From the NCBI RefSeq assembly GCF_003626975.1, contig NZ_CP032616.1, forward strand, positions 1,240,001 through 1,304,000: a stretch of 64,000 nt of DNA, in the 5' to 3' direction. The notes under the pieces were generated by a model. That model made no database searches. It saw only the letters and a program-made list of their open reading frames with translations, and was not told where the DNA came from. Each line of letters begins with the position of its first letter. Position 1 is the first letter of the stretch. Of this stretch, positions 34,077 to 43,043 are shown piece after piece. A program made the translations under genes and the position numbers. Source of the stretch: Pseudomonas sp. DY-1 (GTDB taxonomy: Bacteria; Pseudomonadota; Gammaproteobacteria; Pseudomonadales; Pseudomonadaceae).

Positions 34077-34729
34077 CTCCGTACGTGAACATCGAGTTCG
34101 TTTCCGACGTGGTGTGCCCCTGGTGCGCTCTAGGCGCAGCGGCGCTAGACCAGGCCATCGAGAATCTGGCCGGCGAAGTGCTGGTCGAACTGACATTCAA
34201 GCCGTTCGAGTTGAATCCGGATATGCCGCCCGAAGGCGAGCCTGCGACCAGGCACATGATGCGCAAGTATGGGCGTAGCGCCGAAGAAGTTGCCGCAAGA
34301 AACGAAATGGTGATCGCCCGTGGCCAGGCCATCGGATTCCAGTTCGACCTGGAGAAGCGCAGCCACTTCTACAACACCTTCGATGCCCATCGGCTGTTGT
34401 TCTGGGCGTGGCAGGAAGGGCGGCAAATCGATCTCAAGAAAGTCCTGCTTCGCGCCTACTTCACCGACGGCCAGAACCCGAGTGATCAGGAGACATTGGT
34501 GCATCTGGCGGCCGAAGCGGGGCTCGATGCGGTGCGTGCGAGAGAGGTGCTGGCAACCGGGGCGTTTGCCAGCGAGGTGCGTGAGCTTGAAGCGTTCTGC
34601 CAAGTTCGTGGCATCAGTTCGGTACCGGCCTTGATCCTCAACGGCCGCCACCTGGTGTCCGGTTCGCAGTCCGTCGAGTACTACGAGCAAGTCCTGCGGC
34701 AAATGGCGCGGACCCCAGCCGAAGCCTGA
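34073..34729 (+). CDS. DsbA-family oxidoreductase (FrnE-like)
   Basis: 218-residue cytoplasmic thioredoxin-fold protein with active site CPWC (SDVVCPWCALG) at residues 15-18, long helical insert (about 60-150) and cis-Pro loop GISSVPALILNG. This is the FrnE/2-hydroxychromene-isomerase-like branch of DsbA, known for disulfide isomerase and oxidative-stress roles. No signal peptide. Upstream uORF overlaps its start. The SDR gene follows by 41 nt. Confidence 0.92.
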   Translation: MTPYVNIEFVSDVVCPWCALGAAALDQAIENLAGEVLVELTFKPFELNPDMPPEGEPATRHMMRKYGRSAEEVAARNEMVIARGQAIGFQFDLEKRSHFYNTFDAHRLLFWAWQEGRQIDLKKVLLRAYFTDGQNPSDQETLVHLAAEAGLDAVRAREVLATGAFASEVRELEAFCQVRGISSVPALILNGRHLVSGSQSVEYYEQVLRQMARTPAEA

Positions 34730-34770
34730 TCAACCGTTCTTCCCAACCCCCGTGTACCTGGAGGTTCATC

Positions 34771-35481
34771 ATGAGCAATGCAAGAAAAGTCGTTGTTGTC
34801 ACAGGCGCATCCCAAGGCATCGGTGCGGCTGTGGTCAAAGCCTTCCGCGATCTCGATTACCGGATTGTCGCCACGTCGCGTTCGATCAAGCCATCCAGCG
34901 ACCCGGATATCCTCACCGTGGCGGGTGACATCGCCGACCCTGCGACCGCCGAGCGAGTGATCGGTGAAGGTATCGCGCGCTTTGGCCGTATCGACACCCT
35001 GGTGAACAACGCCGGAATCTTCGTCGCCAAACCCTTTACCGACTACTCCCGCGAAGACTACGCCGCTGTACTGGGGGTGAACCTCGGTGGTTTCTTCTAC
35101 ATTTCCCAGCTCGCGATCACCGAGATGGAGAAACAGGGCAGCGGCCACGTCGTCAGCATCACCACGAGCCTGGTCGACCACGCCATCGAAGGTGTGCCGT
35201 CGGTACTGGCGTCGTTGACCAAAGGAGGCATCAACGCGGCGACCAGGTCCCTGGCCATCGAATACGCCAAGCGCGGTATCCGTGTGAACGCGGTCTCTCC
35301 CGGCATCATCAAGACCCCGATGCACGGCGAGGAAACCCATGAGGCGCTGGGCCGGCTGCACCCGGTCGGACACATGGGCGAGACCAGCGATATCGTCCAG
35401 GCCGTCGTCTATCTGGACAACGCCGGTTTCGTCACCGGTGAAATCCTGCACGTCGATGGTGGTCAGAGCGCCGGACACTGA
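34771..35481 (+). CDS. Short-chain dehydrogenase/reductase lacking the catalytic Tyr
   Basis: 236-residue SDR with intact NAD(P) loop VTGASQGIGAAVV, NNAGIF and the C-terminal GEILHVDGGQSAG. Ser is kept in SITTSLVDH, but where YxxxK is expected the sequence reads VLASLTKGG: Lys is present, Tyr is replaced by Ala. This substitution is typical of one SDR subgroup I have seen with the same VPSVLASLTKGG string, so it is probably a real variant with altered chemistry. Same strand as the dsbA-like gene and likely cotranscribed. Confidence 0.9.
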   Translation: MSNARKVVVVTGASQGIGAAVVKAFRDLDYRIVATSRSIKPSSDPDILTVAGDIADPATAERVIGEGIARFGRIDTLVNNAGIFVAKPFTDYSREDYAAVLGVNLGGFFYISQLAITEMEKQGSGHVVSITTSLVDHAIEGVPSVLASLTKGGINAATRSLAIEYAKRGIRVNAVSPGIIKTPMHGEETHEALGRLHPVGHMGETSDIVQAVVYLDNAGFVTGEILHVDGGQSAGH

Positions 35482-35486
35482 TACTT

Positions 35487-35526
35487 GCGCGCAGCGCCGT
35501 CGAACGCTTCCGACGGCGCTGCGCGC
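35487..35526. terminator. Perfect 16-bp bidirectional hairpin
   Basis: A 16-nt arm (35487-35502) and its exact complement (35511-35526) flank an 8-nt loop exactly between the convergent SDR and rnfD-like genes. Very GC-rich; the position five bases after one stop and two before the other marks it as a shared terminator despite a weak T tract. Confidence 0.7.
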
Positions 35527-35528
35527 AT

Positions 35529-36482
35529 TCAGTTCCAGGTTTTCGCTGTGTACCAGGGGCGCTGTATGCGCAGCACCAACCGGTCGATCTGCGGCACCAG
35601 CAGGTTGGCGGCCAGCACAGCGAAGCAGAGACCATCGGCATAGAGCCCAAATTCGCGAATCAATTCAGTCAGGGCGCCAATGGCCAGGCCGAAGAGTATG
35701 CGACCACCACGTGTGTCGGGACTGGTGACCGGATCGGTCGCGATGAAAAAGGCGGTGAACAGATAGCCACCGAGGCTGAGGCTGTACAGGCTTTCCAGTG
35801 GACTATGACCCGCGGCCAGGCACAGCAATACCGTGCTGGTGAGCATCGCCAATGGAATCTCGATTCGGATCACCCGCAGGACAGCCAGTATCAAACCACC
35901 GGCAATATAGCCATAGCCCGACAGGTTGGGGGTGATCGGCGTGAACTGGTTCTTGGCCAACTGGGTGGCGCCGGCGAACGCATCGAGGTCAAGGCGTGGC
36001 ACCAGCTGCAACTGTTGTAGAAGAACCGCCTTGGCATCCAGGGTGAGGGTCCAGGGGGCATAGTTCGATGGAGCGGGGTACAACTGCTGGTAGAAGCAGA
36101 TCGCGATGATCCCCAAGCCGACCATGGCGGGGTTGAGTCGGTTGCGACCAAGGCCACCACTGCCGTGTTTACACAATGCGAGAGCGGCAAAACTGGCCAG
36201 GGCGATCATCCACAACGGCACCAGCAGCGGCAATGCCCGAGCCAGGATCAGACCTAGCACCAGCCAGCTCAGGTCGCTCAAACCCTCGCGTACATTGCGT
36301 CCGCGCAGGCGCAGCAGGCCGGCTTCGAAGACCATGGCGAGCAGTACGCACCAGAAGGTCTGCATCCACACCACGACGCCAAATTGCCAGGCGTACAAGG
36401 CGGAGCCCGGCAGGAGACACAAGCTGACCAGCAGCATCACCGTGCGGAGTCGGTACGGGGTGGGACCGCTGATCAGGCTCAT
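35529..36482 (-). CDS. RnfD/NqrB-like membrane flavoprotein subunit
   Basis: 317-residue polytopic membrane protein of the RnfD/NqrB family, about eight to nine hydrophobic segments. Covalent-FMN motif DAFAGATQ places the acceptor at T173 (codon 35964-35966), equivalent to SGAT in RnfD. GRNRLNPAMVGLG and FFIATDPVTSPDTRGGRILFG are family motifs. Start MSLISGPTPYRLRTV overlaps the rnfC-like stop as ATGA. No rnfA, B, E or G is present nearby, so this is a two-subunit Rnf-like unit; ApbE at 38366 could load the FMN. Confidence 0.9.
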   Translation of the reverse strand: MSLISGPTPYRLRTVMLLVSLCLLPGSALYAWQFGVVVWMQTFWCVLLAMVFEAGLLRLRGRNVREGLSDLSWLVLGLILARALPLLVPLWMIALASFAALALCKHGSGGLGRNRLNPAMVGLGIIAICFYQQLYPAPSNYAPWTLTLDAKAVLLQQLQLVPRLDLDAFAGATQLAKNQFTPITPNLSGYGYIAGGLILAVLRVIRIEIPLAMLTSTVLLCLAAGHSPLESLYSLSLGGYLFTAFFIATDPVTSPDTRGGRILFGLAIGALTELIREFGLYADGLCFAVLAANLLVPQIDRLVLRIQRPWYTAKTWN

Positions 36483-37879
36483 GAACGCAGCTCCGTCTTG
36501 CTCTGGCGGAAACGTTCGCGCAGCGGCAGGTTGCTCGGACAGGTGCTGCTGCAGCTGCCGCATTCGATGCAGGCATACAAACGCAGTTCTTGCAGGCTGG
36601 CCTTGTCATGGCGTTCGGCGGCAGCGTAAAGATCCAGCGGTCTGAGGGACATCGGGCAGACATCCACACAGCGCGTACAGCGAATGCAGCTGCCTGCGGG
36701 TTGGGGGGCCGGAAGGTAGCGCTCGGCGCCGAATATCAGGCAGCTACTGGTCTTGCTGATGACGGCAGTAGGGTCCGGTAGCGGCTGTCCCATCATCGGC
36801 CCACCAACCTGTGTCAACTGGCCTTCGGGGGACGCACCAGCAATCGCGCGCAATGCGCTGACCGGGTAGCCCACCGGCACCATGACATTCCCGGTTCGCT
36901 CGCAGGCGCCGGTCAGCGTCAGCACGCGTGATATCAGTGGTTCGACGTGGAAGACGGCCTGTCCCAGGGCATAGAGCGTCGCGACATTCAGCGCCAGCAC
37001 TCCGATATCGGCGGGCAGGGTCCCTGGCGCGAGGTTGCGGCCACTGAGGCTCTTGATCATCAACGGCTGCCCCCCGGCCGGATAACGCTCGGGCAGCGGG
37101 CATATTTCGATTCGGGTGCGCGCCTGGCGCGAGGCTGCGCGCAACGCGGCCATCGCCTCAGGTTTGTTGGTTTCGATACCGAAACGGGTGAGTGCTATTC
37201 CCAGCAGAGCGGCGAGATAGTCAGCGGCCTCGATCAGTGCCTCGGCACGTTCGCGCATGAGACGGTCATCGCAGGTCAGGAAGGGTTCGCATTCGGCACC
37301 GTTGATCAGCAGCAGGTCGGGGTGCTGAGCGCCGGCCAGCTTGAGGGCGGTCGGGAAACCCGCTCCACCAAGGCCAACAATGCCCATCTGCATTGCCCGT
37401 TCGACCAACGCCTCGGGGGTTTGTGGCAGCCCCAGCACTGGGCGTTCGATCCACTCATCCAGGCCATCAGCATTCAGAACGACAGCCATGACCGGTTCGG
37501 CCGAGTCGGCCGCGTACGCCAAACCAATCCGTTCCACGACGCCGGAGGTGCTGGCATGCACCCAAGGGGTGTTGTCATCGCCGATACCGATAACCTGGCC
37601 CTTGCGCACATGCTGTCCCGGCTGGACGCAAGGCTCTACACATCGACGACCCCGTTCAAGCGGGATCGCCAGTTGTATGTTTTCGATTGCGACCGGCGCA
37701 ATCGGGTTGGCGTTGGATAATTGCTTGTAGCCTTTGAGCTTGATCCCACCATGCCAACTGCGCTGTGAGGGGTAGGCAATGGCCAACAGGCGGCGCCAGA
37801 AGGGCTTCTGTTGCGGCTGACGCTGAGCGCGGGCGTGGTTCTGCATGCGCTCGACGCCATGCGACGAAGGGTTAGACAT
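36479..37879 (-). CDS. RnfC-like NADH/Fe-S electron transfer subunit
   Basis: 466-residue RnfC-type protein. N-terminal WHGGIKLKGYKQLS, FMN/NADH-binding region with GIVGLGGAGFPTALKL and LLINGAECEPFLTCDDRLM, and two [4Fe-4S] motifs near the C-terminus: CIRCTRCVDVCP and CIECGSCSSTCP. GGAGG precedes ATG. In full Rnf complexes RnfC takes electrons from NADH and docks on RnfD/B; here only RnfD follows. Divergent from apbE. Confidence 0.93.
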   Translation of the reverse strand: MSNPSSHGVERMQNHARAQRQPQQKPFWRRLLAIAYPSQRSWHGGIKLKGYKQLSNANPIAPVAIENIQLAIPLERGRRCVEPCVQPGQHVRKGQVIGIGDDNTPWVHASTSGVVERIGLAYAADSAEPVMAVVLNADGLDEWIERPVLGLPQTPEALVERAMQMGIVGLGGAGFPTALKLAGAQHPDLLLINGAECEPFLTCDDRLMRERAEALIEAADYLAALLGIALTRFGIETNKPEAMAALRAASRQARTRIEICPLPERYPAGGQPLMIKSLSGRNLAPGTLPADIGVLALNVATLYALGQAVFHVEPLISRVLTLTGACERTGNVMVPVGYPVSALRAIAGASPEGQLTQVGGPMMGQPLPDPTAVISKTSSCLIFGAERYLPAPQPAGSCIRCTRCVDVCPMSLRPLDLYAAAERHDKASLQELRLYACIECGSCSSTCPSNLPLRERFRQSKTELRS

Positions 37880-38365
37880 TCACTGTCCTCCAATTTTTAT
37901 TCGGCAAAAAACTCCCCTGCGCACTAATGCACAAAATGTTTTTTTGCTTCCTGGAAGTTGAGCGAAAAGCGAGGGCGACGCCTGATAACTCTCGGGACTC
38001 AGAGCGCCGAAAAAATGCTTTGTTCGGTTTTTGATCAAAATGACTGATGAACGGTAGGCCAATTGCCACACTTCGAGGCATCGCATCCAACGCCTGCGCA
38101 GTGCTCCCAGGCCCTGGCACGGGTAATCCGCACTGGTCAGAGCCTACCTTCGACCGTCATGCGCAAGACCCAGCGACTTGACCTAGCGCGGGCGCGTGGA
38201 AGCCATGTCGGGTCTTGAGTGAGCCGGATTGAGCCAACTTGTGGGACATGCTGGGGCCATTTCCGGCAATGCAGCTTTACTCTCTGGTAAGCCGTTAGTG
38301 CCGGCAGTTTGGGTAGGTTTCCACGCGCCCGCGAAGCGCGGCCGGGGTCGCAGAGGTATCGATAG
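37880..38365. other. Intergenic region between rnfC-like and apbE, with inverted repeats
   Basis: 486 bp without a supported gene. Contains a 12-bp palindrome TTTTGATCAAAA (38029-38040) and a 15-bp perfect inverted repeat (arms 38187-38201 and 38319-38333, 117 nt apart). Must hold the divergent promoters of rnfC-rnfD and apbE. No clear FNR box with the N4 spacing was found. Confidence 0.55.
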
Positions 38366-39376
38366 ATGCGCGCAAGCCTGCTGGTGATGCTTTTGACATT
38401 GCTGTTTGGCTGCGGTGAACGGATCGAGCGCGTCTCCGGACCGACCATGGGGAGCACCTATTCGATCCAGTACGTGCCCACCGAGCAGACACCCGACTTG
38501 CAGCGAATAAAGACCGAAGTCGAGGCGATACTCGGGGCGCTCGATCAGCAGTTCTCCATCTGGCGCGGCGACTCCGTGGTTTCCCGCTTCAACGATCTGC
38601 CGGCCGGTGCCTGTCAGGCGTTGCCCGAAGATATGCATCGCTTGCTGACTTACGGCGAGTTTCTGTTCCGCGAGAGTGGCGGGGCTTTTGACCTGACGGT
38701 GCTGCCTCTGATGAATCTCTGGGGCTTCGGCCCGCAGTCACGGGGGGTGACGGTACCGGATGCAACCGCGCTGGCACGGGAGCAGGCACGAGTGGGGCTC
38801 CAGCACTTGCGCCTGGATGGTGAAAAGCTGTGCAAGGAAGTAGCGGCGCAACTGGATTTCGACAGCATGGTCGCCGGCTATGCGGTGGATCGGGTCGGCG
38901 ACAAGCTTTCGGCCCTGGGTGTCCAGGCGTACCTGGTCGAGATCACCGGCGAACTCAAGGCGATCGGCCGCAAGCCGAATGGCTCGTCCTGGCTCATCGC
39001 CCTGGAGGTGCCCAGCGGCGAGCACGAGCAACAAATGGAGCGCGTCATTGCGCTGGATGGCTACGCCGTTTCCACCTCCGGCGATTACCGCAACTATTTC
39101 GAGGAAGGTGGCCAGCGTTATTCGCATACCTTCGATCCACGCGTCGGCAGACCCGTGAAGCATGCGCTGGCGGCAGTGACGGTAGTCGACCCTTCGGCGC
39201 TGCATGCCGATGGCTTGTCTACCGTGCTGATGGTGCTCGGCCCGGAGGAGGGCTATGCCTTCGCCGAGCGACATGACCTCGCTGCCTATTTCATCATGCG
39301 CAAGGGGCAGGGCTTCGCTGCCCGAGCGACGCCTCGATTCGAGTCGTTGTTTCCAGGGCAAGTCAAGAAACAGTAG
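38366..39376 (+). CDS. apbE: FAD:protein FMN transferase ApbE, lipoprotein
   Basis: 336 residues. Lipoprotein signal MRASLLVMLLTLLFGC with Cys16 as lipidation site, so periplasmic and membrane-anchored. ApbE motifs: GPTMGSTYSI, FDSMVAGYAVDRVGD, VEITGELKAIGRKPNG and HTFDPRVGRPV. It transfers FMN from FAD to Thr in S/A-GAT motifs; the RnfD-like neighbour has such a site (T173). This gives a functional link across the divergent promoter. Confidence 0.95.
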   Translation: MRASLLVMLLTLLFGCGERIERVSGPTMGSTYSIQYVPTEQTPDLQRIKTEVEAILGALDQQFSIWRGDSVVSRFNDLPAGACQALPEDMHRLLTYGEFLFRESGGAFDLTVLPLMNLWGFGPQSRGVTVPDATALAREQARVGLQHLRLDGEKLCKEVAAQLDFDSMVAGYAVDRVGDKLSALGVQAYLVEITGELKAIGRKPNGSSWLIALEVPSGEHEQQMERVIALDGYAVSTSGDYRNYFEEGGQRYSHTFDPRVGRPVKHALAAVTVVDPSALHADGLSTVLMVLGPEEGYAFAERHDLAAYFIMRKGQGFAARATPRFESLFPGQVKKQ

Positions 39377-39508
39377 TTGAAGGAAAGCCAGCCTCCAGGT
39401 CGACCAAGCGCCAGGGTAGGGGAGTCCGGCTCTTCCCTGGACTGGGAGGTCATGGTCGACAGCGGCCCCTTGTGATGGATCAGAGTCGCCGGACGTGTGC
39501 CCGAGCTG

Positions 39509-40762
39509 TCAACCTGCGCACGCCATCGGCAACACTTGGCTGCGCTTAAGGTCGAACGCCAGGAAGTATCGGCTAACTTCCGCCGACGCGGATGTGTAGT
39601 GCACCGACCATCCCAGGTGGTCGGCCACGCGCTTGACGATAGACAAGCTCAAACCAGTCGCGTCGAGGTCAGGGGGAAGTCGATCGGCCGTATGTTTCTC
39701 AATGGCATCAGGGCCTCCCGTTCCACGGCCCTCAATCACGATGCCACTGGAATTCAGCCGGACCGTTATTACGCCTTTTCTAGTATGCAAGCTGGCATTA
39801 CGTAGAAGGTGGCTTACCGCGATGGCAACCAGCTCCGGAATGGCGGGGACCATCACGTCTTCACTCGAGATAAACTCGATCGCCAAGGACTTTCCCTGCA
39901 GCAGTTGGCAGCGTTGCAGTTCCTGCTCAATCAGCGGACGCAAGGCTACACGGAATGGGTGAGCATTCTCCGGCACCCGCGCCAGCTCCAACAAGGCGCT
40001 CATCTGTTGGGAGATGTCCGCAGCGTTATGCCGAATACGCTCGGTCATGGTCAGCAGTTTGGGATAGTCCTTCAAACGCCGCGCCAAAACTTCTGCGGCG
40101 CCGAGCAAGATCGTCAGCGGATTGCGCAATTCATGACTGACGTCGGCTGTGAACCAACGCTCGCGCTGGAGGGCTCGGCTAAGTTGATTAGTACGATCCT
40201 CGATTGCACGGGCCAATACGCCGATCTCGTCGGCTGCATCGAGCCCGGGAAGCTTTTCCTCTCGCTGCTCATCCTGAACTGCAGAGGCCAGCTCGGTCAG
40301 GGGCAGAATCACCCGGCTTGCGCTGGCCCGTCCAACTAGTAGTGCCAATACGAGGCCGCCAAGAAACGCCAGGCTCAAGGCAATGTAGGTACGGTCTTCA
40401 ATTGCTTCGAAGTCGCTTTGGTCATCCACTACGGCGTAGCGCTGGCCGTCCGCCTCGCCAATCAATACGTGCAACGTCCGACCACTCAGACGCAATTCAT
40501 GCGTCCCAGGGCCCAATCCCTGCAATGTCTTAGGCAACTGCTGGCCGACGAAGAAACTCAGGTCGCTCGTCTGCAGCTGCGTTGTGCTGCTTAAGCCTGA
40601 AGTCCAGAGTTCGGATACACGAACCAGACGCTTATCGATCAGTTGCTTCTCGATCTCCTCGATCACGAAGAAAGCCGAGCCGGCGAACACTCCACCGATG
40701 ATCGCCGCTAACAGCACAAAGGCGGCGACCATGCGGCCACGTATCGAATTATGGTTCTTCAT
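39509..40762 (-). CDS. Orphan sensor histidine kinase with altered ATP-binding boxes
   Basis: 417 residues: TM1 about 9-33, ~90-residue periplasmic sensor, TM2 about 126-145, HAMP-like linker, HisKA with H210 in FTADVSHELRNPLT, HATPase. The N box is reduced to LLRNASLHT, the G1 box reads VIEGRGTGG (normally D-x-G-x-G) and the G2 box reads GLSLSIV (normally GLGLSIV). Activity may be altered. No response regulator lies on either side: downstream is apbE (convergent) and upstream is a multicopper oxidase, with 229 bp in between that I cannot assign to a gene. Confidence 0.88.
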   Translation of the reverse strand: MKNHNSIRGRMVAAFVLLAAIIGGVFAGSAFFVIEEIEKQLIDKRLVRVSELWTSGLSSTTQLQTSDLSFFVGQQLPKTLQGLGPGTHELRLSGRTLHVLIGEADGQRYAVVDDQSDFEAIEDRTYIALSLAFLGGLVLALLVGRASASRVILPLTELASAVQDEQREEKLPGLDAADEIGVLARAIEDRTNQLSRALQRERWFTADVSHELRNPLTILLGAAEVLARRLKDYPKLLTMTERIRHNAADISQQMSALLELARVPENAHPFRVALRPLIEQELQRCQLLQGKSLAIEFISSEDVMVPAIPELVAIAVSHLLRNASLHTRKGVITVRLNSSGIVIEGRGTGGPDAIEKHTADRLPPDLDATGLSLSIVKRVADHLGWSVHYTSASAEVSRYFLAFDLKRSQVLPMACAG

Positions 40763-40991
40763 CGGCTGCCACCAAGCAACGACCCGTTATGGTTGTGTTG
40801 GAAATTTTAGGCTGGGCGGCGGAGACACTGAGTGGCGAGCATGCGCCAAGCGACGCAGAGCTACCCCCGCAGGATCAACGGTCGCTGGCGAGACCGCTTG
40901 CTTCGATTGCTCCAGGTTCCCTGCGTCCGAAGGTCCATCGACAGTCGCAGGGATGGCTGGGGTCTGCGGGATCGTCCAGCTACCGACTCGT

Positions 40992-43043
40992 TCAACCCAC
41001 CTGGAATATCCGCATCATCTCGTGGTCCTCATGCGAGAGGATGTGGCAGTGCCATACATATTGTCCCGACTTGTTGAAGTGGGCTTTTATCCTGACCATC
41101 TGGCCCGTGGGATTGCCGGACTCGGGCTCCGGGTTTCCCGGCAACGCCATGACCATGTCCCTGGGGGCCGCCTCGAAGTACTCCGTTCCGACGGGCGCGG
41201 GGGAGAAATTCCCGACGAAGGAAATTTCTGGGGCCTCGCCGGTCATGCCGTCGTGCTGATGGGTCATCTGCGAACCTGTGACCTGGTACTCGAATACCTG
41301 GCGGTCGAGGATCTCGAAGTTCACCAGATGCAGGTGGACCGGGTGGGCGTCGGCGGTGAAGTTGTAAATCTCCCATATCTCCGTGGTGTCGACGCCGGGC
41401 GTCTCGGTGGTCGGCTGGAACCACGCGTAAGCGGTGGCGACGTTTGTGGTGTTGAGGTTGCCATCCTTGACAGTGCCCAGCAGAGGCTGGAGTCGCCCGA
41501 ATTGATCCATGCCCTCGAAGAGCGCGACCCTGCGGGTCGAGGCATCGCCGGATACGCCCGCATAGCTGGGAAGGCTTTCGGGGCTGAAGTTGTCGGGCAC
41601 GGCGGACTTCGGCTTGACCACATCGAAGGCCATGATGCGGTCGGTTTGGCGATCGTCGAACAGGTCTTCCGGGGCAAGGTCTTCACCGAAAGCACCGCCA
41701 AACGGCGTATCACCCCCGAGGTTTTTCATGATGACGCGGCTACCGGCGGGGACTTGAGAGAAGTCGATGACGACGTCGTAGCGTCCGCCTGGCTCGAATA
41801 CCAGGGTGTCAGTCTGGCGCGGCGTGCCAAGTCCCTGGTCGCTGCCGATGACCCAGAAGGGCAGCGGTGCGCCAGCGCTCGAGTGCTTGGGATCCGTGAC
41901 GAGCGGAGCGACGGCCACGAACTGGAGCACCATGAACCGCGAGTCGCAGGCATTCACCAGGCGCACGCGATAGTGACGCGGCTCGACATTGGCCTTGGGC
42001 CAGATCTTGCCGTTGACGACGATGTGATCGCCGAAGAACTCGGCCAGCGCGGTCGGGCCACCGTTGGGGAAGAGGTCGGGAGGAAGGATCGCGCCTTCGC
42101 CGGTGATGAAGTCGGCGTAGGCGGGATCGCCAGGAAAGGCCGGATAGAACAACGCGCCCTTCTCGGTGAACATCCGGTCCTGGATGAGATAGGCCAGCTC
42201 GTAAGGATAGGCGGGTAAGTTCAGTGGGTTGCCCGCCAGCCCGGTATCGAACTCGTCGCGGACGAAGTACTGACCTGCGAGGCCGGCATAGACGTTGAGC
42301 CGGGTAATGCCCAGGGCGTGGTCGTGATACCAGAGGTGGTTGGCTGGCACACCGTTGTTGTAGCGGAAGCGGTCCGTGAAGCCGCCATCAACGAAGTCCC
42401 ACTGAGGCCCCCTGACCTTGGCATAGGGGCTGTAGAAGAACTCGGGATTTCCGTCGAACTGGAAATCGCTGTTCCCGCCATGGAGGTGAGTGCTGATCGG
42501 TACCCCATTCTCCCTGATGCTGAAATTCCGGTAGTCCACGCCGTTGGCCGAGTGCTCACCGTGCAGCGAGTAGCACCAGTGCAAGTTGGTGTCGAGGGGA
42601 AGGAGGTGCTGCCTGCTCAACAGTTCGTTCCGCCAGCGCACGATGGTTTCGTCGGCTCCGCCGGCCGAACTGCTGACAACCTGGATGGTCTGGCCCGGCC
42701 AGCTCACGGTCTTGTTGCCGTAGCCCCAGACTCGGGTCCACAGCCTCTTCTGGTTCTTCGGGTTGATAAGCCCTGTCTGTTGCTCGGTTTCACTCAGGCG
42801 AATGTTGAAATTCGGGAGTTTGCTTGGATGGCCGTCGCTGTTGAGGTCCTTGAACAGGAAAGCCGGGTCCAGCGCGTTGGGTGCAAGCTCGACGAACTTC
42901 GGCTGCAGTGCCGGATCACTCAATGAACCGACATTCGAAAGGAGCGCGACCGCCTGGGCCTGGCGTAGAAAGGGATGGCTGGGAAGCAGGTAGGCGCCTG
43001 CGGCGAACGCACTGTACTGCAGGAGCTGGCGTCTCGTGAACAT
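40992..43043 (-). CDS. Tat-exported multicopper oxidase (bilirubin oxidase/CotA-like)
   Basis: 683-residue multicopper oxidase. Twin-arginine signal MFTRRQLLQYSAFAAGAYLL. Start chosen at 43043 because GGGGGA lies 8 nt upstream; an ATG five codons earlier lacks a site. Copper ligands of type 1/2/3 centres: THLHGGNS, HLWYHDHALGITR, HPVHLHLVNFEI and HCHILSHEDHEMM. The large size and loop structure fit CotA/bilirubin-oxidase-like enzymes that oxidise bilirubin, phenols or metals. An FNR/Anr-type box lies 100 bp upstream, and a Met-rich periplasmic protein is divergent. Confidence 0.93.
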   Translation of the reverse strand: MFTRRQLLQYSAFAAGAYLLPSHPFLRQAQAVALLSNVGSLSDPALQPKFVELAPNALDPAFLFKDLNSDGHPSKLPNFNIRLSETEQQTGLINPKNQKRLWTRVWGYGNKTVSWPGQTIQVVSSSAGGADETIVRWRNELLSRQHLLPLDTNLHWCYSLHGEHSANGVDYRNFSIRENGVPISTHLHGGNSDFQFDGNPEFFYSPYAKVRGPQWDFVDGGFTDRFRYNNGVPANHLWYHDHALGITRLNVYAGLAGQYFVRDEFDTGLAGNPLNLPAYPYELAYLIQDRMFTEKGALFYPAFPGDPAYADFITGEGAILPPDLFPNGGPTALAEFFGDHIVVNGKIWPKANVEPRHYRVRLVNACDSRFMVLQFVAVAPLVTDPKHSSAGAPLPFWVIGSDQGLGTPRQTDTLVFEPGGRYDVVIDFSQVPAGSRVIMKNLGGDTPFGGAFGEDLAPEDLFDDRQTDRIMAFDVVKPKSAVPDNFSPESLPSYAGVSGDASTRRVALFEGMDQFGRLQPLLGTVKDGNLNTTNVATAYAWFQPTTETPGVDTTEIWEIYNFTADAHPVHLHLVNFEILDRQVFEYQVTGSQMTHQHDGMTGEAPEISFVGNFSPAPVGTEYFEAAPRDMVMALPGNPEPESGNPTGQMVRIKAHFNKSGQYVWHCHILSHEDHEMMRIFQVG

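Noticed and set aside
38029..38040. TTTTGATCAAAA as an FNR/Anr box
   Set aside because: Half-sites abut without the required 4-nt spacer, so it is only a short palindrome.
40584..42218. 544-codon plus-strand open frame
   Set aside because: Antisense to the multicopper oxidase and histidine kinase; composition lacks protein character.
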